From Botryococcus braunii (taxonomy: Eukaryota > Chlorophyta > Trebouxiophyceae): DNA of 55,000 bases. A program made the translations under genes and the position numbers. The stretch spans positions 47,003 to 102,002 of the forward strand of contig KV908705.1 in the NCBI GenBank assembly GCA_002005505.1. The letters are read 5' to 3'. Positions within the stretch are counted from its first letter, which is position 1. The number at the start of each line of letters is the position of its first letter. Of the stretch, positions 1 through 14,894 are shown piece by piece. Below the pieces are notes generated by a model that worked only from the letters and a program-made list of their open reading frames with translations, did not search any database and was not told the DNA's origin.

Positions 1-504
1 GGTACCCCATATGGACTGTCGACGACCGCATCCTGTTGAAATGGATACGTGTTTTGAAGTCATTAGGGAGGCCAACTCCCTCATGTGGCTTCTCTCCATG
101 TCTCCCCTCGCTTAGCTCCTACGAATCCCCAGCTTTGGACTTATTTGCGGTGGTTTGTTCACCCTAGGCCTACTAAGACTCATCGCTCCCGCCTACCTAT
201 CTCTTGACGGTGTCAAGGCTATGCTCTTCCTCAGTTTTCGTCTTGGTGTTCATGGCCTTTCCATTGTTTGAGGCTCTGGGAATAGATTGCGCGTCTTGAG
301 CGCCACCGGGATATGTGTGGGTCCACTGTGGTCCGGGTGATGAACACCACTTTTGCTTTTCACCTGTGCGACCGTTTCCCCCCGTTAATGTTGTTCTCAA
401 GCCTCTTAAGGTCTCCTATTAGGCAGTTCATTTGCCACGCTGACTTGCGCGCTGCTATATCATTCATCACGGATGCATTCCAGGCTCATGCAGACGTCCG
501 GTGA
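1..504 (+). mobile_element. LINE-type retrotransposon ORF 3' end, decayed copy (+)
   Basis: This is the C-terminal tail of a non-LTR retrotransposon polymerase ORF, cut by the left window edge. The final readable stretch (313-504) ends with a helix of the form DLRAAISFITDAFQAHA before a TGA. Upstream, split over frames, is a CxxxCGxxDEHHF-like zinc knuckle of the kind found near the end of LINE ORF2 proteins. Several frameshifts and stops make it non-functional. Positions 1-460 are an inverted, roughly 90% identical copy of 3337-3815. The LINE assignment comes from the better-preserved minus-strand copy. Confidence 0.6.
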
Positions 505-828
505 CTTGGCCAGAGCATGGTGTTATATGTGGGTAGCTTCCCAAACCAGAATGTCCCAGGTGCATGCAGGCAGATGGTCCCGCCTCTGTCCCGGCCATTG
601 TTACAAGCTATCCCCTCCGTGTCTACCCTTAGCTCGGCATAGTGTATTCTTCGCCCTGAGGCTCCAGAGTGGCATATGCTCGGGGGACCGGACGGGCCCG
701 AGGGAACCTCGAGGAGGAGCTCCACCTGGCGGGGAAAGCTTCAGAAACAAGTCCAACCCATGCCAACTGTTTCACTGCCACTGTGCAGAAAGAAGACAGC
801 CTGTAAAAGGTTATGGGCAGTGGCGTAT

Positions 829-965
829 CCTGTAAGCAAGCAGACAGGTCGTAAGTTCGTGCCTCTCCAGCTACAGTCCTTGACGACTGTCTGCTCTTTT
901 AGACACATGCAACTGCATGAACAAGACTGGCATCCTTATGTGCCCAGTATCTTTCCAAACCAGTT
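829..965. repeat. 137-bp direct repeat, copy 1
   Basis: It starts CCTGTAAGCAAGCAGACAGG and matches 1162-1298 with no difference that I can see. Such identity suggests a recent duplication, perhaps of part of an LTR. Confidence 0.85.
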
Positions 966-1161
966 CCGTTACATGTTGATCTGTCAATGAGCATCTACAC
1001 ACGGATAAGCTCCTGACGGCTGAAAGCAAGTACCTTCCTATACTCAATCAAGACTCCGTCCCTTAGCTGTTTGGGAGACTTGATTGTCCACTAAGATGGT
1101 TCACTTACAAACAAGCAATCAAACATGAACACATTACCAATACACATCTTGCGTCACCGCA

Positions 1162-1298
1162 CCTGTAAGCAAGCAGACAGGTCGTAAGTTCGTGCCTCTC
1201 CAGCTACAGTCCTTGACGACTGTCTGCTCTTTTAGACACATGCAACTGCATGAACAAGACTGGCATCCTTATGTGCCCAGTATCTTTCCAAACCAGTT
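1162..1298. repeat. 137-bp direct repeat, copy 2
   Basis: This is the second copy of 829-965, starting 333 bp further on. It overlaps the putative copia LTR end. Confidence 0.85.
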
Positions 1299-1504
1299 GC
1301 TCGACTATGCGGTGATCGCAGCTTTAATAGTCCTTTCACGCTAACGCGTAATCTAAATCAGATTGTACCTTATGTTCGAAATAGACCTCATCCGAACGTG
1401 TCTTGAGGTACCTTATGTGGATAGTGGACCCGTATCCTAATAATGTACATTTGAAGATCACCTAAAGCACAAGGCATTCTATAATGTATGTTCACAACTC
1501 AACA
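1162..1504 (-). repeat. possible 3' LTR of the copia remnant
   Basis: On the minus strand, about 20 bp after the RNase H stop, the sequence reads AAGGGGAAG and then TGTTGAG, a polypurine tract followed by an LTR-like TG start at 1504. The LTR could end near 1162-1164 (minus-strand ...CTTACA). I found no matching 5' LTR, so the extent is inferred. Confidence 0.35.
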
Positions 1505-1524
1505 CTTCCCCTTGCCTGCATGCT

Positions 1525-3075
1525 TTATGTGTATCTTCTCAAACCTAGTGAATCACGATGACCAACAAACACGGGCTTAGCAAGTGGCTTGGTCATAATG
1601 TCAGCCACATTTCGAGCAGATTCTACATAGAGGATATCTACCTGCCCAAGTGCCATAGCTTCCCTAGCATAGTGGAAGCTTACTGCAACATGCTTTGTGA
1701 ATTTGGAATAAAGGGGGTTCCGTAAATTGGAAATGCATCCTTGGTTGTCACAGAAAATTTTGACTCTCCAAGGTGCAGCTCCAATCTCTTCCAAGAAGCC
1801 CCTAAGCCAGTTGGCTTCCTTCACAATATGGCCGGCTGCCATAAACTCGGCTTGCACAGTTGAGGTAGCAACTGAGCTCTGCTTCTTGCTTCCCCAAACC
1901 ACGGCACTACCATAGACTGATAGAACATAGCCAGTGGTGGAATACCTGTGGTCCAGGTCCCCAGCATAGTCGGCATCAACATAGCCTTCTAGCTCAGGCC
2001 CCTTTCCACCCAGAGTAAGAGCTAATTCTCTCGTATCTCTCAAGTACTTCAGCACTCGAATGGCCTCATTCCAGTGTGAGGTAGTGGGTGTCATTCTATA
2101 CCTTGACAACACTCCAACCGCCTGAGAAATGTCAGGCCGGGTCGTATTGGCAATATATAGCAACGATCCAATCAACTCACAGTACCGATGACCAGGTGGC
2201 AGTGGGGTACCTGCCCCATGTGACCCCATGTGACAAACCATCTGAGGACTCGGGTCTGCTGCTAGCCACGAAGTCCTTGGACATGGGGGTATCAACCACA
2301 CGCCCATCATCAGCAACCCCAAACTTTTCCACAAGAGCATCAATCTTGGGAGTGCAACTCATGGAAATAGTGCTCTGAACTCTATTGCGTAGGACCTGAC
2401 ACCCCAGGAAATCATTCACCTCTCCCAAATCATGGATGGTGAAGTCCTTCTTCAACAACTCTTTCCCCCACTCAATCTCTGCAACCAATCTGGCAACTAT
2501 GAGAAGATCATCAACATAAACAAGAATAAAGGACAGGTTGCCATCAGGGGCCCTCCTGATGTATACACCCGCATCACTCTTGCACACACTATACCCCATC
2601 ACGCTCAACTTGTCGGTCAAGGTCTTGTGCCAAGCCCGTGGGGCTTGTTTTAGACCGTATAGTGCCTTCCTGAGCTTGCACACAACCCTCGTGTTGCCAT
2701 TCTCAAATCCTGGTGGTTGGGTCACATAGACCTCTTCCTCCAACTCTCCATTGAGAAAAGCCGTCTTGATATCCACTTGGTGGATCTCAAGATTCTGTGT
2801 GGCAGCCACTGCCAGCACAGCCCTCCTTGCCCCATAGCTGCTGGTGGGTGCAAATACCTCCCCAACATCTATCCCAGGGATCTGTCTACACCCTTGGGCA
2901 ACTAACCTCGCTTTAAAGCGAGTAACATTCCCATGTGCATCAATTTTAGTGGAGAATATCCAATGGACAGGAATAACTTTTTGTCCATGTGGTCTGTCCA
3001 CATACTCTAGAACCTCATGGGTATCAAGGGAATCCATCTCTTCCCTCATTGCTTGTTGCCAAAAATCCCACTGAG
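1525..3075 (-). pseudogene. Ty1/copia reverse transcriptase-RNase H remnant
   Basis: This is the 3' part of a copia polyprotein. The 3049-2177 frame carries the RVT_2 reverse transcriptase: KARLVAQG near the start, DIKTAFLNGEL with the first catalytic Asp, LRKALYGLKQAPRAW, and the YVDD active-site box. The second frame (2343-1525) continues with YCELIGSLLYIANTTRPDIS and the RNase H region: YVDADYAGD, a WGSKKQSSVATST-like stretch, AEF and DNQGCI, ending in the usual ADIMTKPL tail. A frameshift near 2200-2245 separates the halves, and a stop lies just upstream of 3075. Gag, protease and integrase are missing. It is a dead fragment lying between two inverted LINE fragments. Confidence 0.92.
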
Positions 3076-3336
3076 GGGAGCATTGGGCATTCCCTCAGGT
3101 TAGATGGCACGTGAACCTTTCCCAGCTTGACATAAGGTACATTTTGTACCTTATGCTGAGACTCTGCAGTACTGTCAGCACTCCTGGGACTGTTGTCTTG
3201 GCAGTATAATTCTACTGCGTTCTAAACAAATTTGACAAATGCGTATTCAAGTTATCAATAGGATTTGAATTTACTGATCTCTTGCAATTGTTTGAGCACA
3301 TGCCTAAGCTTCAATATACATAATCGATTGGGTATA

Positions 3337-4290
3337 GTACAGCCGCGCGCAAGTCAGCGTGCCAGATGAACTGCCTAATAAGAGACCTTAAGAGGCTTGA
3401 GACTTGAGAACAACGGGGGGAAACGGTCGCACAGGGGTAAGAGCTGGGCAGTGAAAATCAAAAGTGGTGTTCATTACCCGGGCCACAGTGGACCCACACA
3501 TATCACGGTGGAGCTGAAGACGCGCAATCTATTCCCAGAGCCTCAAACAATGGGGAGGCCATGAACACCAAGACGAAACTGAGGAAGAGCCTAACCTTGA
3601 CACCGTCAAGCGATACGTAAAATAGGCGTGAGCGATGAGTCTTAGTAGGGCGAGCAAACCACCGCAAATAATTACAGAGCTGGGGATACGTAGGGGCTAA
3701 GCGAGGGGAGACATGGAGAGAAGCCGCAGGGAGGGAGTTGGCCTCCTCATTGAGTTCAAAAAATGTATCCATTTCAACAGGATGCGGTCGTCGACAGTCC
3801 ATTTCATAGGGGTACCTTAATAGTCGAAGGGCTGACATGAAGGAGCCTCCCGACGACACGTCGACAGGGAACCAGCCGTAACGCCATAGTAGCAGGAATC
3901 CCTAAGAAGACGTGCATACAATTGGTCTGCTGGGAGAGCAACCAGGGAATTCCAAAAGGTGACCGCACGCTTGAAGCAAATATGCATATTTGCTTCATAA
4001 TATGCATATGCTGGAGGGGGCCCAACGCCGACCTTGGCAAGGAGCACATTAGTCCGGACGAATTAGGACGAATTCGAACCCCAAGGATCATCCGTAACAT
4101 AATAAGAACTCCTTTTCCAGATCCCAAGCTTAGGATTATAAGAGGCCCATTGCTATAGCAGAGGGCCTAGCGGAAGATGGGGAAACACCCGTAGACTCCA
4201 GACCTCACATCCATACGAACAGACAGGCACCACACATGTCAGAAAGAGACGCAAGATGATACTGGTAGAGGTAGCACATCTGATATATCT
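3337..4290 (-). mobile_element. LINE-type retrotransposon ORF2 3' fragment (-)
   Basis: Read on the minus strand, about 4270-4180 gives a stretch with YGCEVWS, a typical LINE post-RT motif. Then 4047-3817 gives [29 protein letters not shown] and LLRDS, matching the conserved region after the RT thumb of LINE proteins. From 3859 to about 3500 it continues as a broken tail and stops matching the left copy at about 3337, inside the DLRAA helix. Frameshifts and stops show it is dead. 3337-3815 is the inverted partner of 1-460. Confidence 0.7.
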
Positions 4291-4363
4291 TACCGTGGCG
4301 CACAAGAATAGTGAACCAGGCACCCTACACCTTGCTTTGTAAATGGCTTAAGGTGGGCCCAAT

Positions 4364-4474
4364 GCAGCGGTTCCCCCCTGTACATCAGGCGTAGATCTAG
4401 ACCTAAATGACGAGCCTGGGATTGCTGGGTCCCTGCGGCAGAGATTGACCTGATGTAAAGGGGGGAACCGCTGC
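4364..4474. repeat. 25-bp inverted repeat with 61-bp loop
   Basis: The arms 4364-4388 and 4450-4474 are complementary over 25 bp with one mismatch. There is no coding sense around it. It may be a terminal inverted repeat of a very small element or a hairpin RNA. Confidence 0.7.
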
Positions 4475-6065
4475 ATACACTGGCGGGTCCCCCCTACCAC
4501 ACTGGCGGGTCGGCGGGACAGCGCATACAAAGACCCACGTGACGCACATGCCAAAGGCAGTCGCATGTCGACTCGACATTGTCGACAATCTCGACTCGAA
4601 ACGTGATCTCCGATAACGTTCTCAATCCTCCATCTCCTGCGACAAGTTGTTGTAGTTTTTTAAGCCTCCCTAGTTAACAATTAACTTACTTATTGATTTA
4701 AATTTGCGGGGACGATTGTAGCTGGGTTGTCTGAGCGTTCCAGCCTGCACTGCGGCTTACAGGTCCTGTTAGACCTAATTTCTGGGTAAAACGAATTGAC
4801 AAGCGTGGAGATTGAAATAATTTTCTGCTCAAATCAGGGTCCGGCTTTCAGGTACTGGCGGATATCGCAGATCAGTTTTTGAAAAAGGCACTCCAGAGTA
4901 TTGGATCCTTGGCCTGTAACCTTATCCACCGCCTATAACCATCCCACACCGATGTTATTTTGTTAACTAATGATCATATTATTGACAGTTACTGGAATAT
5001 CATACCTTAGGTGCTCCAATGGTCAGTTCGAAAAGGAAAGGGGTGCCGGACAAGCTGCTGACCAAACATCAACAAAGAGGGAGTGTCTTAGAGATATCTA
5101 ATTTGGCTATCCTCTTACATTTGCTTCTGGAAGACGCTGTGTTGAGAGGTTTTCAAAACATAGAACAGCGGCTCTCATATCCCCCCACTGCCGGCCCATT
5201 CATATATGCCAGTCAGAAGCTGTAGTTACGCTGTAAATCATCCTGTTTGAGTTTGATGTGTGCTTTCTTTTAAGGGTGGACACCTTGTGCATGCAGGCAG
5301 ATCATGATTGCCTGCTGTAAGCCTCCCATCCTGTAGTGGTATTCTGTGGGACTGACTTCAAACAGTTCCGACAAAATGTCGACAGCTTCCACCTCAAAGG
5401 TATGCTCAGAAGTCTTAGCATGTTCAATCACCATTCTCTTACCACTTGTTGTGCTCATCACATTTGACATTTATGTCAGCTTCAAGTGGTCTGCACAACC
5501 ATCGAACCCCAGAGGGAAAGGACTTTCATAAAATGTAATGTCCGACATTCATTCTTCATAGGATGTATGTCCGACATTCATCCTTTCAAACAGATTGGAC
5601 TGTGTAAGGCCAACCTTCTTCAAGAATGTAACATGGACTTGCAATCTTGGCCAGCCGGACTGTACCGTGTCATGCCTAATTCTGTCCATACCTTCGTTAG
5701 ACTTGCTGATTTAGAGTTGCTGATTTTTGTTTCCAGAGGGCCGTTGTCTGTTCAGTCCTCAGAATCTCAAACATTGATGGACCTGCTCTGGATAGTGGCT
5801 CCAGGCCTCCCTTTAGATCCATGGCCCCACCAATGTGCAATGCCCACCATCATTAAGATTCTTGATTACCATGGTGTTCATGGCCGCGGAGTAGGCCGGA
5901 GACACATTCTAAGCAGCAAGGCATTATGCTGTCTTTCTCTTCCCCACGCTTCCCCCATCCCTCTTTCCATGTCCTCAGACTCCCTTTCAGCGTGGCCAAG
6001 CCAGGCATTCTCCTTGACCTCATGGGAGCTCACAATGATCCCAACAATGCACCCCTGGGAATGCC
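4475..6065. other. intergenic, no gene recognised
   Basis: This is AT-richer sequence upstream of the ankyrin gene. Short ORFs (for example 5270-5470 on the minus strand) match nothing I know. The region just before 6066 should hold the promoter and 5' leader, but no core element stands out. Confidence 0.4.
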
Positions 6066-8585
6066 ATGTCCCCGCCTCAGTCCTTCAGAGTTTCGAGTGC
6101 AACGCAGGCGACAGAAGCAGCACTGGCGGCTGCAGTGAGCGGAAAGGATGCAGCCGGGCCGTCGAAGTCACAGAATGAAGCCAGCAGAGTGCAAGGGCCC
6201 AGTCCTCCACCAAAGCCGGAGCTGGGCTGGACGCCGTTGCACTTGGCAGCCTACAATAACCGACCTGATGATGTGACAGTCCTCCTCAAGGACCCCAAGA
6301 CGCTGGTGAATGCACAAGCGGAGGCTCCCATACCGTCTGCCACAGGGAAAACCGCAAACGTGAAGGGACTCACGCCCCTACACCTGGCGGCGGCTGCGGG
6401 AGCGACCGCAGCCCTCAAGGCCCTGCTTGCGCACAAGGCTCCCACGGAGCGGACCGGGGCCCTTGACGTCAATGCCAGATCTGGCAACGGCATGACCCCA
6501 CTCCATCTGGCGGTTGTTGCGGGAAAGCCCGACGCCGTCCGTTTGCTGCTGGGCGATTCTCGGACGGACCCGGCCGCCTCAGACACCGAGGGAAACACGT
6601 CCCTGCTGTACGCAGCAAAAGCCCCCGGGCCCATTGTGGCGATGCTGCTTGCCGATCCCCGAGTCACGCCCGACGTCGTGAACGCCCGCAACCGCCACGG
6701 GTTCGGGGCGGTACATGTTGCGGCAGAGGCGGCAAACCTGGGCAACCCCGCCCCGCTGCAGGCGCTCACGCGGTGTCCCACAACCAACCTGCGGCTGGAG
6801 TCCCGCGGTCCTACGAAGTACACCCCGCAAGACATCCTGCAGCGCTCCGCATCGCTGAGGGGGCCCCCGCCCTCAGGAGTGGTACCCCCAGGGACCCCGC
6901 GTCCGAGCATCCCCCCGCCGGGTCCCATCAGCCCCATTCACATCCTTGTGGTACATCCCATCGTCTCCATCATCCTCATCATTGCGGTGTCAGGCTTTGC
7001 GGACGCGCTCAGCGACCGCCTCTTCTGGACCCTGCTGCTGATGATCTCGCTCGATATTTGCTGGATTGCGGCGCAAGCGCCCACAATCGAGGAGCTGCAG
7101 CGGCGGGCGGCTCTCGCGGGCTACGCAGACCGCGTCTGGGGCGCAGTGCACAGCGGCACGTCTTGCCTGCTGGTGCGGGCGGGCGTGGGGGTCATTGTCG
7201 TAACCCTAGCCTGGATGGAAGCCCCCGTGGGAAGCCCCATGTGGGCAGCAATTACAATGATAGCGACATTTGCACTCGCGATCGACATCCCGCTGCTGCT
7301 GGAGCTGCACGAGCGCAGCCTGCGGTACGGGAACCTGTTAGACACTGTACTGCCTCGCGACGTCCAGCAACTGGTGTGGGGTCTGGAGCCGCGATCCCCA
7401 GCCAGTGCCCCCGGAGTAGCCCCCGCCAGCAGCGACACCACCCTTCCACCAGCCCCCAAGGAGGCCCCTACTGAGGCGGGGCCAGGCGGTACAGGCGGTA
7501 CAGCTGCTCCTCCGGCGTCCAGCAGCGCGGAAGCGCCGGCCGCGTCAAGCGGGCCGGAGGTAGCTGCGGCGGGGCCCCCGGGGCCTGCAAGTCAAACGGC
7601 AGCGCCCGCTGCTGAGTCAGCAGAGCAGCCCCCCTCATGGCGGGAGAAGCTTCTAGATGCGCTGGTCCCCTCGGAGGAGTTACGGGTGGCCTTCGACTTC
7701 ATGCTGTGCCAGCTCGTGGCGCTTCTCTTCACAGGGGACATCTTCATGCTGGGCTTCTCGCTGCAAGCGGTTTTCTTGGGAGCCATCTCATCCGGCGCGG
7801 TGTGGCTCACGCTGTACCGCCTTGTGTTCCCGCCCGGCAGCGGAGGGCCCCCGCCCGGGCCCGCGCCCCCGCCGGGCGGGGGCAGCCGGTGGCGGACCGG
7901 CATCTCCATTGCTTGGAAAGATCGCGAGTTCTGGACCGAGATGTTCCAGAGCAAATCCAGCCTTTGGGGATGGCGGGAGGTCGCCGCTGTGTCGGTTGAG
8001 CTCACGCGGCCTGTCGGGTACTCCTGCGTAATCTACATCTCCTTCAGCCTGCTGCTGAGTGGATCTTGCCCGTCCAAGATGGCCTGGTGGGCACAGCCCC
8101 TCTTCTTCCTCGTGGTTGCGCTCGACGTCTGCCTTAACCTGATGGCGGTACACCAGCAGAAGTGCAGCGGTACGGCGGAGCTCCGCGGCGCTATTTTTGC
8201 CACCCGTACCATTGCCACAGCTGCCATGGCTACCATCACAATCCTGCTCATCGTGTTCCAGGGCCTCGGATGGTTGTGGGATTTGAGGCACACCCCCCCC
8301 TGCCCTCCCCACTTGGTTTGCCTGAATGGTTGCCCACACATTGCTGGGTTACTCATCGTGTTTTTCACCATCTCCCTTGTCCAGAGTGGCCTCCTTTGGG
8401 GTCCTCTCCGCCTGCTGGCCTTGGGCTGGGGCATGGTGGTGGCTTGCATCAGCTTCGTTGTCGGCTTCTTTGTGGGCTCCGTTGTGTGGGGCGTGTGCGT
8501 CCTTGTGAAAGCTGTTGCTCTACCCTTCCAAAAGAGGCAGCCCCTCTCAGCAGCTCAAGAGCCAACTGCTGACACTATCGTGTAG
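6066..8585 (+). CDS. ankyrin-repeat multi-pass membrane protein, single exon
   Basis: One open frame of 839 codons runs from an ATG to TAG. Residues 1-50 are polar. Five ankyrin-type repeats follow at about 54-86, 99-134, 141-174, 175-207 and 210-244; the first three contain the TPLHLA signature and the last two are degenerate (NTSLLYAA, FGAVHVAA). A Pro-rich linker (260-290) leads to membrane segments at about 292-312, 318-336, 366-384 and 392-412. A Pro/Ala/Ser-rich low-complexity stretch fills 440-525. More hydrophobic segments lie at about 545-590, 648-668, 674-694, 714-732, 757-776 and 785-818. The fold resembles plant ankyrin-TM proteins in plan, but I do not see the PGG domain. The role is unknown; ankyrins usually bind partner proteins at a membrane. 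It is strongly GC-rich against AT-rich flanks and has no introns, unlike every other gene here, which suggests a retrocopy or a different origin. An upstream non-coding exon cannot be excluded. Confidence 0.82.
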   Translation: MSPPQSFRVSSATQATEAALAAAVSGKDAAGPSKSQNEASRVQGPSPPPKPELGWTPLHLAAYNNRPDDVTVLLKDPKTLVNAQAEAPIPSATGKTANVKGLTPLHLAAAAGATAALKALLAHKAPTERTGALDVNARSGNGMTPLHLAVVAGKPDAVRLLLGDSRTDPAASDTEGNTSLLYAAKAPGPIVAMLLADPRVTPDVVNARNRHGFGAVHVAAEAANLGNPAPLQALTRCPTTNLRLESRGPTKYTPQDILQRSASLRGPPPSGVVPPGTPRPSIPPPGPISPIHILVVHPIVSIILIIAVSGFADALSDRLFWTLLLMISLDICWIAAQAPTIEELQRRAALAGYADRVWGAVHSGTSCLLVRAGVGVIVVTLAWMEAPVGSPMWAAITMIATFALAIDIPLLLELHERSLRYGNLLDTVLPRDVQQLVWGLEPRSPASAPGVAPASSDTTLPPAPKEAPTEAGPGGTGGTAAPPASSSAEAPAASSGPEVAAAGPPGPASQTAAPAAESAEQPPSWREKLLDALVPSEELRVAFDFMLCQLVALLFTGDIFMLGFSLQAVFLGAISSGAVWLTLYRLVFPPGSGGPPPGPAPPPGGGSRWRTGISIAWKDREFWTEMFQSKSSLWGWREVAAVSVELTRPVGYSCVIYISFSLLLSGSCPSKMAWWAQPLFFLVVALDVCLNLMAVHQQKCSGTAELRGAIFATRTIATAAMATITILLIVFQGLGWLWDLRHTPPCPPHLVCLNGCPHIAGLLIVFFTISLVQSGLLWGPLRLLALGWGMVVACISFVVGFFVGSVVWGVCVLVKAVALPFQKRQPLSAAQEPTADTIV

Positions 8586-9256
8586 AGATTTGGTCTCCAT
8601 TACATTCGATGAACCTGATCTGAGGCATATATACCATCTCGAGTCATTCCAGGCTTTTTCCCTTACTCCCCTTTCTTTTTTGCTTTTCGCGGTTTTTTGG
8701 CTTTCCTTTCTTTTCATGCAGTGAAGCGCACCTTCTTGACCGAAAGCATGTATCCTTTCGTTTTGCACACCTTTGCCTCGCAGTGAATGGACGACACACA
8801 CAAGGGGTCTGTGCACAGGACATGGGTTTGAATCACTGCAGATATCGTAGGCATCTCTTAGAAAGCTGGACTCTAAGTCTCACAACTCTGAAGCATCATG
8901 CCAACAATCATGGTGGGGTCCTGGCTGCAATTTTGGGCACGATCGACCAAAAGGACTGTGGAGATCCTGGACACGTTTTTAGGCCAAGGGAAGTGGCCGC
9001 GTGCAAGATTTCGGTTTGCATTTCCCGGAAATTCATTATGGTCAGTCGCAAGTGCTATTGCTGAATCTTTGACTGGTCATTCACCATGCTTCTGATGTCA
9101 GGCTAACCTGTCGGAGGGGTTGCAATGTCTTCTCGGTCTGTAGAACAGGGTAATATTTTGACAGCTAAATGTGAATTCCACCCTCGTCCTCGTTGACAGT
9201 GTCATATTGTGCGTGAATATGGCGGGTTTTTTGACAAAGACCTACGACGCCCACCT

Positions 9257-9505
9257 TTATATGTATTGGTGGGATACTCTTTCTGGAGGGTGCACACTGT
9301 GTGTTGATGGGAACGGAGCTCCCAGGTGCAGGTGCTCATGCAGAGAGCGCGTGTTATATTGTTGTAAGATAGACGGACTCAGAGAGGTTTGAAACATAGT
9401 TTCTTTGGCGTTACCGTACAATGGCAGCTCCCGATGGAAGAAGGCAGCTTTTAAGTCGATGGGTATAAGATTAGCATGTGTTGTTGCGTGAAGAGCGCAG
9501 ATCAA
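9257..9505 (-). pseudogene. possible reverse transcriptase scrap
   Basis: The minus frame contains IPIDLKAAFFHRELP, which resembles the first catalytic motif of copia or gypsy reverse transcriptases (D-x-K-x-A-F). No other motif is readable around it, so this is a weak call. Confidence 0.25.
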
Positions 9506-9815
9506 GCGCTGCTGGGGAAAGAGCAGCTTGTGCGTGAAAGGTACGGGAGTTTATCCCAAGTTGCTGGGAACAAACCGCGTTCCTGTCCTGATGGGGATGC
9601 AGCGTATGCATGGTGGTCATATGAGGTATGGCTCGCAGCAGAGATTCACCTGGCGCGGGGAAGGGAGCACCTTCCTAGTGGGAAGTGGGAGCACACCAAA
9701 TGTTGAGGGGACTTCAGCGCAACCCCTCTTGATGGAATCTCCGTTAGAGTGCGCTTCATGTTCGTGGATTCGGAATGTAGACATCACATAACGTGTTGAT
9801 AGGAATGAACGCGTC

Positions 9816-9998
9816 AGGTGTGGACAATATGGAAGTACAAGTCCTTTTAGAGGGACGAGGAGGCAGGAACAGAGCCCGTTAGGTGTGGACTGGATGAAAC
9901 TACAAGTCATCTTGGTGGGACGAGGAGATAGGAGCAGAGCACATAAGGTGTGGAAAAGATGAAAGTACAACTCCTGTATTTGGGACGAGAAGACGTCA
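9816..9998. repeat. 65-bp tandem repeat, about three copies
   Basis: Units begin AGGTGTGGA at 9816, 9881 and 9946, spaced exactly 65 bp. They share a GGGACGAG core and differ by point changes; the third is partial. Confidence 0.8.
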
Positions 9999-11419
9999 TG
10001 TGTTCCCCAAGGAGCTCTCATTTAGAAAGGGCAGAGGGTACAGTAAGAGGGTTGATGACCCGGGTGTTGATGCAATGCGTTTTCAAACAATGTTCATGAG
10101 GGGGAGCTCCACTGCATCTGCCGATGCTTCAAAGGGAGCAAACAGCGAGGTGGTGGCTGAGAGAAAACTGGGACATGCATGGTGTGAGGTCCTTATATAC
10201 GTACCATATTTGCCTTATATTTAAGGTAATTATGGTCAGGCTGAGTATGGTGTGAGTATATCGATAGTTGTGGTCAGCAGTTGTGGATATGTTGTGACTC
10301 TTCACAACGTACTTTTGGACCTCCCTTATGTGGTTGGATGTACACGGCTGGGCTCTGAGGATATTAGCTCCGATTACATAATTTCCTAAGCTCAGCGATG
10401 AGGACAGTTCGCGTCTTTTCCAAAAACATTTCTTGGGCTCGGCTGAAGACCCCTATAAAGATTGTGGGCCTCGGTTCACTCAGTTCCTGAGCCACGTGAT
10501 TCAGCACGTCAGATCACGTCCAGGCTTTTGGCTCGAACACTGCAAGGTCGAAGTCGGACATTCGTTCGACATCGTTCTGCCAGACTTGCTTTGTCCTCAT
10601 ATACATGCATGGCGTGTGAAACAACCGTGATTATATACCTGATAGCCTCTGTTTACAGCAGTTTGTGACCTCGCTTTTGAGGACATTTAGCTTCCGTTCG
10701 AAACCCTTCAGCACTCCACATCGTAAACATTGAATTGATATCGTCCTTGCTGTGTCCCCATGCATGCGCATAACCGGTACATATATACATTAGTGCGCAT
10801 ATGCATAACATCGAGGATATCCGTCTCTAGATATCTGTTAGCAGCTGCAAATCATACAGCTCGGATGAAACAGTTGACGTAATTGTTTCATCTCAAAGCA
10901 GCTGTTATGGTTGAAGGGGCTTCTTTTCTTGCTCAGGACTGTTTACCTGAGTATCGCTAGCCAGTCAATTAGCATATTTCTAGGGATTCAATAGTCTGAA
11001 GTCCAGACTATTGAACCAGCTTAATTGTAATATGTTAATTTACACAATACACTCCATGTTCCAATATGTCGCACGCAATATGGTATGAACTCTACCCCGC
11101 CTACAACACGTGCAGAATGCGTCGTTGTTGTCTGACTCAGATATTCTGATGTACTACCCGATCGGATGTCTCATTGGACATCCGGGTACTTTCCATCCTT
11201 CTGAACGAAGCGCAGCTTCGTGACCTAGATCACCTGACTCACAGCCCCGATCCAACACTCCGAGGCGGACCGATTTCTGTCTTTGTATCCGGCATACTGC
11301 ACTTGTAAACAACTTTTTTGTAGGCTTGCGCTTTGGAAGGCACGAACCATGCAGTAATTTGGTTGACGTCGCAAGCGGCCGTGGGCGGGGTGCTGTCTAC
11401 ACTTTGGTCGCGAGTCGGG

Positions 11420-14894
<3,475 letters not shown>

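Larger units (their letters stand above)
505..1524. other. non-coding stretch with a 137-bp direct repeat
   Basis: There is no credible gene. The stretch holds two identical 137-bp segments (829-965 and 1162-1298). Its right part, next to the copia remnant, is probably that element's downstream LTR. ORFs here are short and overlap each other. Confidence 0.5.
8586..11419. other. intergenic, scattered repeats
   Basis: There is no gene I can support. The stretch holds a possible reverse transcriptase scrap (9257-9505, -) and a 65-bp tandem repeat. The first exon of the cystatin-like gene begins at its right end. Confidence 0.4.

Noticed and set aside
5486..6178. 230-residue plus ORF ahead of the ankyrin gene
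   Set aside because: It overlaps the ankyrin start in another frame and has no motif or coding-like composition.
6251..6937. Minus ORFs inside the ankyrin gene
   Set aside because: They are shadows caused by high GC content.
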